Source: Acidobacteriota bacterium (GTDB taxonomy: Bacteria; Acidobacteriota; UBA4820; DSQY01). Taken from it: a stretch of 32,500 nt of DNA. The notes beneath the pieces are model-generated. The model saw only the letters and a program-made list of their open reading frames with translations. It did not search any database and was not told the DNA's origin. The stretch lies in assembly GCA_021787565.1 (NCBI GenBank), contig JAJYLT010000020.1, positions 1 through 32,500 on the forward strand, given 5' to 3'. A program made the translations under genes and the position numbers. Positions 26,568 to 32,500 of the stretch are shown piece after piece. Every line of letters begins with the position of its first letter. The stretch's first letter is position 1.

Positions 26568-27839
26568 ATGAGAATGGAAGCCATCTGGGAGGCGGATCCG
26601 GAAGTGGCCGAGGCCATGGCCGCCGAGATCCGCCGGCAGAACGACCACCTGGAGATGATCGCCAGCGAAAACTTCGTCTCGGAGGCCGTTCTGGAGGCCG
26701 CGGGATCGGTCTTTACGAACAAGTACGCCGAAGGGTATCCCGGCAGACGCTACTACGGAGGCTGCGTCCACGCCGACACGGTGGAGGCGCTGGCCATCGA
26801 GCGGGCGAAGTCCCTCTTTGGGGGCGAGCACGCCAACGTCCAGCCGCACTCGGGCTCCCAGGCGAACATGGGCGTCTACATGACGGTCCTCAAGCCCGGG
26901 GATAAGGTCCTGGGTATGGACCTGAGCCACGGCGGCCATTTGACCCACGGCCATCCCCTGTCCTTTTCGGGCAAACTCTACCAGTTCATCCCGTACGGGG
27001 TTCGACGGGAGACGGAGACCATCGACTACGAGACCCTCGAAGGGCTCATGGCCGAGCACAAGCCCAAGCTGGTGGTCGTCGGGGCCAGTGCCTATCCCCG
27101 GGTGATCGATTTTCCGCGCATCTGGAAGGTGGCCGAACGCCACGACGTGCTGGTCATGGTGGACATGGCCCACATCGCGGGTCTCGTGGCGGCGGGAGTT
27201 CACCCGTCGCCGGTCCCGTACGCGCACTTCGTCACGACCACCACCCACAAGACCCTGCGCGGCCCGCGAGCAGGCCTGATCCTCTGCAAGGAAGCCTTCG
27301 CCAAGGAGCTGGACAAGACCGTCTTTCCGGGCATCCAAGGCGGGCCGCTCGTGCACATCATGGCGGCCAAGGCCGTGGCGCTGAGGGAGGCCTCCACGCC
27401 GGCCTTCAGGACCTACGCCGCCCGGGTCGTGGCCAACGCCAGGACCCTTTCGGATGACCTGCGGCAGAGGGGCTGGAGGATCGTTTCGGGCGGCACCGAC
27501 AACCACCTCCTGCTGGTGGACGTCTTCGCGAAGGGTATCACCGGCAAAGAGGCCGAGGCGGCCCTGGACGAGGCCGGCATGACGGTGAACAAGAACACCA
27601 TCCCCTTCGACACGCAGAAGCCCTTCGTGGCTTCGGGCATACGGGTCGGCACCCCCGCCATCACCACGCGGGGCATGGGGGAGGCCGAGATGCGTCGGAT
27701 CGCGGGCTGGATGGGCCGGGCTCTCCTGGAGCGCGCGACCCCGGGCGCCCTGGCATCGATCCGCCGGGAGGTGGAGGGACTGTGCCGCGACTTCCCCCTT
27801 TACCCCGGACTGCTGAAGGGCATTCCGGAGGGCCACTGA
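26568..27839 (+). CDS. glyA: Serine hydroxymethyltransferase
   Basis: A 423-residue PLP enzyme that converts serine and tetrahydrofolate to glycine and methylene-tetrahydrofolate, the main one-carbon source. The PLP lysine is Lys228 in [12 protein letters not shown]. Other hallmarks are [30 protein letters not shown], and [16 protein letters not shown] 26568 has GGGGG six bases upstream; a second ATG two codons later would be too far. The 114-base leader after rpiB showed no riboswitch fold to the eye. The downstream siroheme-synthase-like gene starts one base after the glyA stop. Confidence 0.97.
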   Translation: MRMEAIWEADPEVAEAMAAEIRRQNDHLEMIASENFVSEAVLEAAGSVFTNKYAEGYPGRRYYGGCVHADTVEALAIERAKSLFGGEHANVQPHSGSQANMGVYMTVLKPGDKVLGMDLSHGGHLTHGHPLSFSGKLYQFIPYGVRRETETIDYETLEGLMAEHKPKLVVVGASAYPRVIDFPRIWKVAERHDVLVMVDMAHIAGLVAAGVHPSPVPYAHFVTTTTHKTLRGPRAGLILCKEAFAKELDKTVFPGIQGGPLVHIMAAKAVALREASTPAFRTYAARVVANARTLSDDLRQRGWRIVSGGTDNHLLLVDVFAKGITGKEAEAALDEAGMTVNKNTIPFDTQKPFVASGIRVGTPAITTRGMGEAEMRRIAGWMGRALLERATPGALASIRREVEGLCRDFPLYPGLLKGIPEGH

Positions 27840-27840
27840 G

Positions 27841-28482
27841 GTGATCCCCGTGCTGCTCGCGCCGCCGTCCGGCCGTCCCGCCCGAGTCCTGGGTGATGGA
27901 TCCGAGGCCCTCCCCGCCTTGCGGGATCTGCTCCGGATCGGATGGCCGGTGGTCCTGCACGCGCCGCCGGGACGGGGGACGCTCGCCGCTCTCGCGGGTG
28001 TGCAGACGGCCGCTCACGCACCCAGCCAACCCAGCCTCCGGCAAGCTTCCCTGGTCCTGATCACGTCGGCCTGCCCGCCCGAGTGGCGCGAGACGGCCCG
28101 GCGCGATCTGGAGGGCACCGGAGTGCCCTTCTGGGACGAGCGGGACCCCGCTGGATCCACGCTCCGGCTCCCGGTCTGGTTTCCGGGGGCGTCCCTCTCG
28201 ATGGCCGCGTGGGGGCCAACCCAGGCTCCGCAGGCCTGGGAGCGTGGCCTCGCCGAGGAGCTCGCGAGGCATGTCGAGGCCCTCTACACGGGGTTCCTGC
28301 GCCTCTCTTCGGAGCTCAGGGAACTCGTATTCGCCACCGATTCGGAGGATGCCTTCCGCCGCCGGATCATCGATCAGCTGGCCCAACCCGAGATTCTCGC
28401 GCTTCTGCTCAAGGGAGAGTACGAGAAGGCCAAGATGACGGCCCTCAAGATCGTGGGGAGCACGACCCGCGAACTGGAATGA
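27841..28482 (+). CDS. Divergent siroheme-synthase-like (precorrin-2 dehydrogenase/ferrochelatase-type) protein
   Basis: A 213-residue protein starting at GTG 27841, one base after the glyA stop, with GGAGGG ten bases upstream. The N-terminus looks like a worn Rossmann motif (VLGDGSEALPALRDLLRIGWPVVL against GGGxVAxRKVxxLLxAGA). SLVLITSACPPEW, VPFWDERDPAGSTLRLPVWFPGASLSMAAW and the following arginine/helical stretch align by pattern with the NAD-dependent dehydrogenase/ferrochelatase of Met8p and the CysG N-domain. These enzymes turn precorrin-2 into siroheme. Several glycine and asparagine positions differ, so activity is uncertain. Other heme or cobalamin genes are not in the window. The family call is by motif pattern only. 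Confidence 0.55.
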   Translation: MIPVLLAPPSGRPARVLGDGSEALPALRDLLRIGWPVVLHAPPGRGTLAALAGVQTAAHAPSQPSLRQASLVLITSACPPEWRETARRDLEGTGVPFWDERDPAGSTLRLPVWFPGASLSMAAWGPTQAPQAWERGLAEELARHVEALYTGFLRLSSELRELVFATDSEDAFRRRIIDQLAQPEILALLLKGEYEKAKMTALKIVGSTTRELE

Positions 28483-28552
28483 CGGACATACCGGGCCCCG
28501 GGGCCCCCAACGGGCCGTCCGATCGGCCCTCCGCCCTATGGAGATGCACACC

Positions 28553-29638
28553 ATGGCCATTACCGAAGCTCAGGTCCTCGATGCCCTGAGGACCGTCATC
28601 GACCCGGACTTTCATCGAGACATCGTCGACCTGGGATTCGTAAAGGATCTTCGGGTGGAGGGAGACGCCGTCTCCTTCCGGATCGTGCTGACGACCCCCG
28701 CGTGCCCCGTGAAGGAGAGGTTCCAGCGGCAGGCGGAGGAGGCTGTCCGCGCTGCTCTCCCGGCGGTGAAGTCCGTCACCGTCCAGATGGACGCACAGGT
28801 GGCGGCGGCCTCCAGGGCCCCGCTCTTCGAGAACCTGATTCCGCAGGTGAAGATCAGCATCGCGGTCGCCTCCGGCAAGGGGGGGGTCGGGAAATCCACC
28901 GTGGCAGCCAACCTGGCCGCGGCCCTGGCGCAGACGGGTGCCAAGGTGGGTCTGCTGGACGCCGACATTTACGGACCGTCCATGGGCCTCATGCTCGGCG
29001 TGACGGAGAAGCCGAAGATCGACGATGAACAGAAAAAGATGATCCCCATCAAGGTCCACGGCCTGGAGGTCATCTCCCTGGGATTCCTCCTGGATCCGGA
29101 CATGCCCGTGATCTGGCGGGGGCCCATGGTCATGAAGGCCCTGGAGCAGCTCCTGAAGGACGTGGCCTGGCCCGAATTGGACTATATGGTCGTGGACCTT
29201 CCCCCGGGCACCGGAGACGCGCAGCTCACGCTCACTCAGAAGGTGCCCCTCTCGGGCGCCGTCATCGTGACCACGCCCAACGAGGTGGCCCTCATCGATG
29301 CTCGCAAGGGGCTGGCCATGTTCCAGAAGGTGAACGTGCCGATTCTGGGGATCGTGGAAAACATGAGCTGGTTCGTGTGCCCGCACTGCGGAGGAGTCTC
29401 CGACATTTTCTCCCGCGGGGGGGGAGCCCGCACGGCCCAGCAGATAGGGGTGCCCTTCCTCGGTGAAATCCCCCTGGATCCGTCGGTCCGCATGGCTGGT
29501 GACGGAGGTCGCCCCGTCGTGCTGGCGGCCCCAGAGTCATCGGTGGCGCAGGCCTTTCGCGAGTTGGCGGGCCATGTGGCACAGCAGGCCAGCATCGCGG
29601 CGGCGGCTTCGCACGGGGCGGAGCCCGAGCAGGCCTGA
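28553..29638 (+). CDS. Mrp/ApbC family iron-sulfur cluster carrier ATPase
   Basis: A 361-residue P-loop ATPase that carries and delivers Fe-S clusters. The N-terminal MIP18-like domain (1-80) has DPDFHRDIVDLGFV and TTPACPVK. The deviant Walker A GKGGVGKST is at 108-116, followed by DADIYGPSMG and VVDLPPGTGDAQLTL. The CxxC cluster motif is present as VCPHCGG. ATG 28553 has GGAG nine bases upstream; an ATG five codons earlier has none. Between the preceding gene and this one are two GC-rich hairpins (GGGCCCCGGGGCCC at 28493-28506, and GGGCC/GGCCC at 28512-28529) that may modulate read-through. Confidence 0.95.
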   Translation: MAITEAQVLDALRTVIDPDFHRDIVDLGFVKDLRVEGDAVSFRIVLTTPACPVKERFQRQAEEAVRAALPAVKSVTVQMDAQVAAASRAPLFENLIPQVKISIAVASGKGGVGKSTVAANLAAALAQTGAKVGLLDADIYGPSMGLMLGVTEKPKIDDEQKKMIPIKVHGLEVISLGFLLDPDMPVIWRGPMVMKALEQLLKDVAWPELDYMVVDLPPGTGDAQLTLTQKVPLSGAVIVTTPNEVALIDARKGLAMFQKVNVPILGIVENMSWFVCPHCGGVSDIFSRGGGARTAQQIGVPFLGEIPLDPSVRMAGDGGRPVVLAAPESSVAQAFRELAGHVAQQASIAAAASHGAEPEQA

Positions 29639-29667
29639 GCCCGGAGCGTGCCTCAGTCGGAGCGGCC

Positions 29668-30705
29668 ATGGCCAGGAAGCGATCCAGCCCGGAACCCACC
29701 CCTCCCGCCGAAGCGGATTACCCCATCCGGTTCGACGAGCTCCAGGGTCACGCCGCGCAGGTCCGGTTTCTGGTCAAGGCGCTGGGGCGGGGTGTCCTTC
29801 CCCAGGCCCTGCTCTTTACGGGGCCGAAGGGGGTTGGCAAGGCCACCTTGGCCCGCATGGTCGCGGCGGCTCTCCAATGCGACGCTCCAGTTCGGGGCGC
29901 ATGCGGGAACTGCGGTCCCTGCCGAAAGGTGCGTCGGGGCCTTCACCCGGATGTCCGGTGGGTGGGGCTGGAAACCCGCGATGGCGGGGCCAAGAGAACC
30001 CAGATCGTGGTGGACCAAATTCGGGAGCAGGTGTTGGCGCCCCTGTCCCTACCCCCCTACGAGGGACACCGGCTGGTGGTCCTCATCGACCCGGCCGACG
30101 CCCTCAATCCCAACGCTCAAAACGCCCTCTTGAAGTCCCTGGAAGAACCCCCCGCTTTCGGGCAATTTATCCTGGTGACCTCCAACCCGGCGGCCCTGCT
30201 GCCGACCGTTCGGTCGCGCAGCCACGCGCTCACTCTCGGGCCCCTCCCGCCCGCGGACATGATTCCGCTCCTCGATCGGCTATCCGTCCCGCCCGCGGAC
30301 AGACCATCGGCGCTAGCCTTCGCCTGCGGCGCACCCGGGCGACTGCTGTCGGCCGGGCCGGGCCGGAAGGACGACCGCCGAGATCTCTTGCTGCGTTTGC
30401 TGGAAGAGGGGCTGGATGCCGCTGCCTACCCGGATCTAGCTGCCCCCCTGGAACGCCTGGCCAAGGAGGATGCCGGAGAGGTCTGCGCCATGGCCGCGGG
30501 CCTGCTCAGGGACGCCTTGCGCGTTGTCCACGGCCGGTCTGCCTTGGTGAACGCCGATGCCGGTCAACCACTGGCGAGAGCCGCTAGGCTCCGGGGCGTG
30601 AACGGTCTTCAGCGGGTGGCCGAAAGGCTCGCCGAAGCCCCGCAACACTTGGCTAGGAATGTGAACCCGCGGCTCTTGCTGGAGCGCCTCTTCCTGGTCC
30701 CGTGA
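29668..30705 (+). CDS. holB: DNA polymerase III delta-prime subunit
   Basis: A 345-residue clamp-loader subunit of the replisome. The AAA+ fold shows Walker A GPKGVGKAT (52-60), and a zinc knuckle has Cys71, Cys79, Cys82 and Cys85. LIDPADALNPNAQNALLKSLEEPP is the family Walker B to sensor region. The arginine-finger motif SRC reads SRS here (VRSRSHALTLG). Delta-prime subunits often have degenerate ATPase sites, but this one keeps Walker A lysine. GGAG lies five bases before ATG 29668. It follows mrp by 29 bases. It ends convergent with the small minus-strand gene at 30778. Confidence 0.9.
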   Translation: MARKRSSPEPTPPAEADYPIRFDELQGHAAQVRFLVKALGRGVLPQALLFTGPKGVGKATLARMVAAALQCDAPVRGACGNCGPCRKVRRGLHPDVRWVGLETRDGGAKRTQIVVDQIREQVLAPLSLPPYEGHRLVVLIDPADALNPNAQNALLKSLEEPPAFGQFILVTSNPAALLPTVRSRSHALTLGPLPPADMIPLLDRLSVPPADRPSALAFACGAPGRLLSAGPGRKDDRRDLLLRLLEEGLDAAAYPDLAAPLERLAKEDAGEVCAMAAGLLRDALRVVHGRSALVNADAGQPLARAARLRGVNGLQRVAERLAEAPQHLARNVNPRLLLERLFLVP

Positions 30706-30777
30706 TGGTGGGATGCGCGGGTTCCGGCCGCTAGGCGTCTCGGGATCAGCGGGGTGCCAAGGCCCCTTCTGCCGCCA

Positions 30778-31053
30778 TCATGCCCGCCCCCTGGCTCTGA
30801 GTTGGGTGAAGTTGGCGATCACGCTCTGGGCCTGGGAGAGCTTCATGATGCGCATGTTGCGCTTCTGCAGGGCAAGGGTATCGCTTTGATCCGGAACGAT
30901 GCCCCGCTGATCCCTCAGGAGCTTTTCCACCTCGAAGTGAAGCTCGCGGAGTTCCTCTATGGTCAACCGCTTGAGGTTGACGGGTGAGGGGAGGAGGTAT
31001 CCCTCCATCAGAGAGCTGGCCATGCTGTACGCCGAACCGCCCATGAACGCCAT
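30778..31053 (-). CDS. Small helical protein of unknown function
   Basis: A 91-residue protein that is not recognised. After a short N-terminal stretch rich in Met, Ser and Gly comes a mainly helical, charged part (LTIEELRELHFEVEKLLRDQR), a pattern seen in small coiled-coil adaptors or cytoplasmic regulators. There is no signal peptide or cysteine. GGGAG lies seven bases before the start at 31053, overlapping the end of the DUF4416 gene. The start codon is one base past that gene's stop, so it is almost certainly translated with it. Confidence 0.65.
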   Translation of the reverse strand: MAFMGGSAYSMASSLMEGYLLPSPVNLKRLTIEELRELHFEVEKLLRDQRGIVPDQSDTLALQKRNMRIMKLSQAQSVIANFTQLRARGRA

Positions 31054-31054
31054 C

Positions 31055-31597
31055 TCAGACTCCCACTTTGAGGAGGGTACCCAGGCGCTGAAGGTACCAG
31101 GCCCGGACTCTGGTCAGGAAATCCATGGCGGTCGCCTCGCGGTAGTCGGGGTAGGTCCAAGACAGGGGAGCGAACGCGCCTTCTTGATAGATCAGGGCCA
31201 GTTCGCCGTAGACGCCTTGCCCCAAGAAGAGCCTGTGGGGGCTGTCCTTGGTGGAAGCCAGGACGAAGCGAGAGGCGCATAAGTACCCTGGATCCAGGTT
31301 GACCGTCCGTGATTCACCCCTGGAGAGGGCCGATTCGGTCGCGTTGGTCATGAGCTTGAGGTCGGGCAGAAAGCCGGGGGGGATGAGGTCCTCGAAGGCC
31401 ACCAGCAATTTGTAGAGAGGAGAGCCCATCTCTGAGGAGTAGTAATCGGCATGCGTGAATGGAAATCGGTCCGATCGGTCGGCGAAGCGGCCAAACTGCT
31501 CCTCGATAGCCTTCAGGGCCGCATCTCGGTCCCGCTCCTCCCGATAGCAGCAGGCGCATACGAGAACACACGGCATTTCGGGCTTAACGATCCCCAT
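31055..31597 (-). CDS. DUF4416 family protein
   Basis: A 180-residue protein of the DUF4416 family, function unknown. Matching segments are FTHADYYSSEMGSPLYKLLVAFE, LKLMTNATESAL, VNLDPGYLCASRFVLASTKD, HRLFLGQGVYGELALIY, and WTYPDYREATAMDFL, all in family order. The opening MGIVKP also fits. ATG 31597 is used; an in-frame TTG seven codons earlier is possible but lacks support. A cysteine cluster near the N-terminus (CVLVCACC) is unusual. It lies 67 bases after the DUF151 gene and one base before the small gene, so the three probably form an operon. Confidence 0.85.
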   Translation of the reverse strand: MGIVKPEMPCVLVCACCYREERDRDAALKAIEEQFGRFADRSDRFPFTHADYYSSEMGSPLYKLLVAFEDLIPPGFLPDLKLMTNATESALSRGESRTVNLDPGYLCASRFVLASTKDSPHRLFLGQGVYGELALIYQEGAFAPLSWTYPDYREATAMDFLTRVRAWYLQRLGTLLKVGV

Positions 31598-31664
31598 CCC
31601 CACGCCTTCGAATGGCAAAGCTTGCTCGGCCCGCCGCTCCGCAAGATCCGGAGAGCGCCGTCCC

Positions 31665-32141
31665 CTACATTTCGTAGCGGCCCATCTCCTCGGGGGAGAG
31701 TTGTTCGAGCCACCTCGCCAACTGCTCGCCGCTGGTGTTCTCGTCCACGCTAAAGGTCTTGTCGAAGACGCTTTCCTCGACGAATATCGGGGCCCCAGCC
31801 CTCACGGCAAGGGCCACCGCGTCCGACGGGCGGGAGTCCACGTGAACCTCTCCCTCGCGACGGGCCAGAACGATGTCGGCGAAATAGGTGTTGTCCCGAA
31901 GGTCGGTGATCCGGACCTCTTTCAACGAAGTCTGGGTCCGATCGAGGATGCCGCAGAGGAGGTCATGGGTCATGGGCCTGGGCACCTCAATGTTCTCTAG
32001 GCGCAACGCGATGGCGTTGGCTTCCGAGCTGCCGATCCAGATGGGCAGTACCCGGCTGTCCTCGTCGTTCTTTAGAAGAAGAATAGGGCGCTCCGTGATG
32101 GGGTCCAGAATCAATCCCTGGATGCGAACCCGATGCAGCAT
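31665..32141 (-). CDS. Bifunctional nuclease family (DUF151) protein
   Basis: A 158-residue DUF151/BFN-domain protein. The family has been linked to nuclease activity in a plant member, but bacterial roles are largely unproven. Signatures include GLILDPITERPILLLKN, VLPIWIGSSEANAIAL, RPMTHDLLCGIL, and VDSRPSDAVALAVRAGAPIFV. Starting at ATG 32141 (AGGGGAG upstream) gives the normal MLHRVRI opening; upstream in-frame sequence lies in the promoter and is not coding. It has a strong promoter at 32164-32192 and is the first gene of the small operon with DUF4416. Confidence 0.93.
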   Translation of the reverse strand: MLHRVRIQGLILDPITERPILLLKNDEDSRVLPIWIGSSEANAIALRLENIEVPRPMTHDLLCGILDRTQTSLKEVRITDLRDNTYFADIVLARREGEVHVDSRPSDAVALAVRAGAPIFVEESVFDKTFSVDENTSGEQLARWLEQLSPEEMGRYEM

Positions 32142-32163
32142 CAAATGCTCCCCTTTCGCCTTG

Positions 32164-32192
32164 AATATAGGGATGCGTTCCGGCGGCGTCAA
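32164..32192 (-). promoter_or_regulatory. Promoter of the DUF151 gene
   Basis: On the minus strand TTGACG (32187-32192) and TATATT (32164-32169) are 17 bases apart, close to the sigma70 consensus. The -10 is 22 bases upstream of the chosen start codon, so the leader is very short but still holds the ribosome site. Confidence 0.68.
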
Positions 32193-32267
32193 GGCGGGAA
32201 AGGCCGTAGAGCCTCGCATTCTGGTGGGGCGGGCCTCGGAGCCACCTCTCCGAACACTTTCCCGTTC

Positions 32268-32302
32268 CTATCTAGGGGGCTATCTAGGGGCTATCTAGGG
32301 GG
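32268..32302 (+). repeat. Three tandem 11-12 bp repeats upstream of rRNA promoter P1
   Basis: CTATCTAGGGGG, CTATCTAGGGG and CTATCTAGGGGG follow head to tail with 12- then 11-base periods, near the DNA helix turn. The last copy ends one base before the -35 of the first rRNA promoter. Such phased sites suggest binding of an activator or curvature rather than coding. Confidence 0.85.
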
Positions 32303-32303
32303 C

Positions 32304-32332
32304 TTGACAGGGGAGAGCGGAAGGAGTAATAT
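32304..32332 (+). promoter_or_regulatory. Promoter P1 of a probable rRNA operon
   Basis: TTGACA (32304-32309) and TAATAT (32327-32332) are 17 bases apart, a near-perfect sigma70-type promoter with a GC- and purine-rich spacer. It points right, towards the boxA-like element at the window edge. Confidence 0.7.
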
Positions 32333-32405
32333 CTCCAATTGTCGGCCGAAAGGATCCGCTCCTCGGAACGACAGGTGGTCGCCCCCCACCGGAAAGGTTG
32401 AGGGG

Positions 32406-32434
32406 TTGACGACCGACCCAAACTGATATATACT
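32406..32434 (+). promoter_or_regulatory. Promoter P2 of a probable rRNA operon
   Basis: TTGACG (32406-32411) and TATACT (32429-32434) are 17 bases apart. It follows P1 by 102 bases; tandem strong promoters at this spacing are usual for rRNA operons. Confidence 0.7.
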
Positions 32435-32481
32435 TTGAAATTGCCCCCCCTCCAGGCAGTGGATGAGGGATCAGGGCGGCG

Positions 32482-32494
32482 GCTCTTTGAAAAC
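32482..32494 (+). promoter_or_regulatory. boxA-like antitermination element of an rRNA leader
   Basis: GCTCTTTGAAAAC resembles the boxA stretch (GCTCTTTAACA or TTCTTTGAAAAC) found shortly before 16S rRNA in many bacteria. The 16S sequence itself does not begin before the window ends at 32500. Confidence 0.62.
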
Positions 32495-32500
32495 TAGGTG

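Noticed and set aside
26124-27836. Long minus-strand open frame opposite rpiB and glyA
   Set aside because: Antisense to glyA over nearly its whole length; no recognisable motif.
30706-30777. Terminator between holB and the small minus-strand gene
   Set aside because: Only a weak GGGG/CCCC pairing and no U run were found in the 72-base convergent gap.

Overview
The window is a GC-rich chromosomal segment of a Gram-negative-type bacterium. Exported PEGA-domain proteins, a PEGA-tailed Hanks-type kinase, a c-heme-motif sensor kinase with an NtrC-type regulator, sigma54-type promoters, DUF4416 and a selenocysteine-type SelD together suggest Acidobacteriota (Holophagae-like) or a Desulfobacterota/Myxococcota-like lineage. 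This placement is inferred from gene content only. There is no plasmid, phage or transposase gene, and all but one of the genes look intact.

Layout. (1) 118-7669, minus strand: a secreted beta-propeller protein, then a protein quality-control block reading clpB, htpX, htrA, grpE. (2) 7749-19409: two 151-bp near-identical copies of a palindromic non-coding repeat in inverted orientation, enclosing about 11.4 kb in which every gene is on the plus strand. These are a PEGA Ser/Thr kinase with two exported partners, selD with an in-frame UGA (Sec) codon, a POT peptide transporter, a di-CxnCH sensor kinase with its sigma54 activator, and a truncated archaemetzincin. (3) 19548-25267, minus strand: a NifX-like protein, rmuC, cvpA, a crotonase-fold protein with changed catalytic residues, and a split methylmalonyl-CoA mutase with a DUF4126 membrane protein between its two subunit genes. 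(4) 25547-30705, plus strand: a lysine-rich exported small protein, rpiB, glyA, a siroheme-synthase-like protein, the Mrp/ApbC Fe-S carrier and holB. (5) 30778-32141, minus strand: a bifunctional-nuclease-family (DUF151) protein, a DUF4416 protein and a small unknown. (6) 32268-32500: two strong promoters and a boxA-like element, read as the leader of an rRNA operon whose 16S gene starts just beyond the window.

How the parts may work together. The 25268-25546 gap carries two divergent sigma54-type promoters, one towards methylmalonyl-CoA mutase and one towards the lysine-rich protein, with a dyad of TTGGC/GCCAA half-sites between them. An NtrC-family activator of the kind needed at such promoters is encoded at 17606-18952, but no direct link is shown. 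The all-plus block lies exactly between the inverted repeats and is flanked on both sides by minus-strand genes. Flipping it would make everything from 176 to 25267 co-oriented, so the block looks like a past or present inversion. The most notable points are the Sec-SelD whose start is easily missed, the divergent sigma54 region, the inverted-repeat block and the rRNA leader with three tandem 11-12 bp repeats touching its first -35 box.
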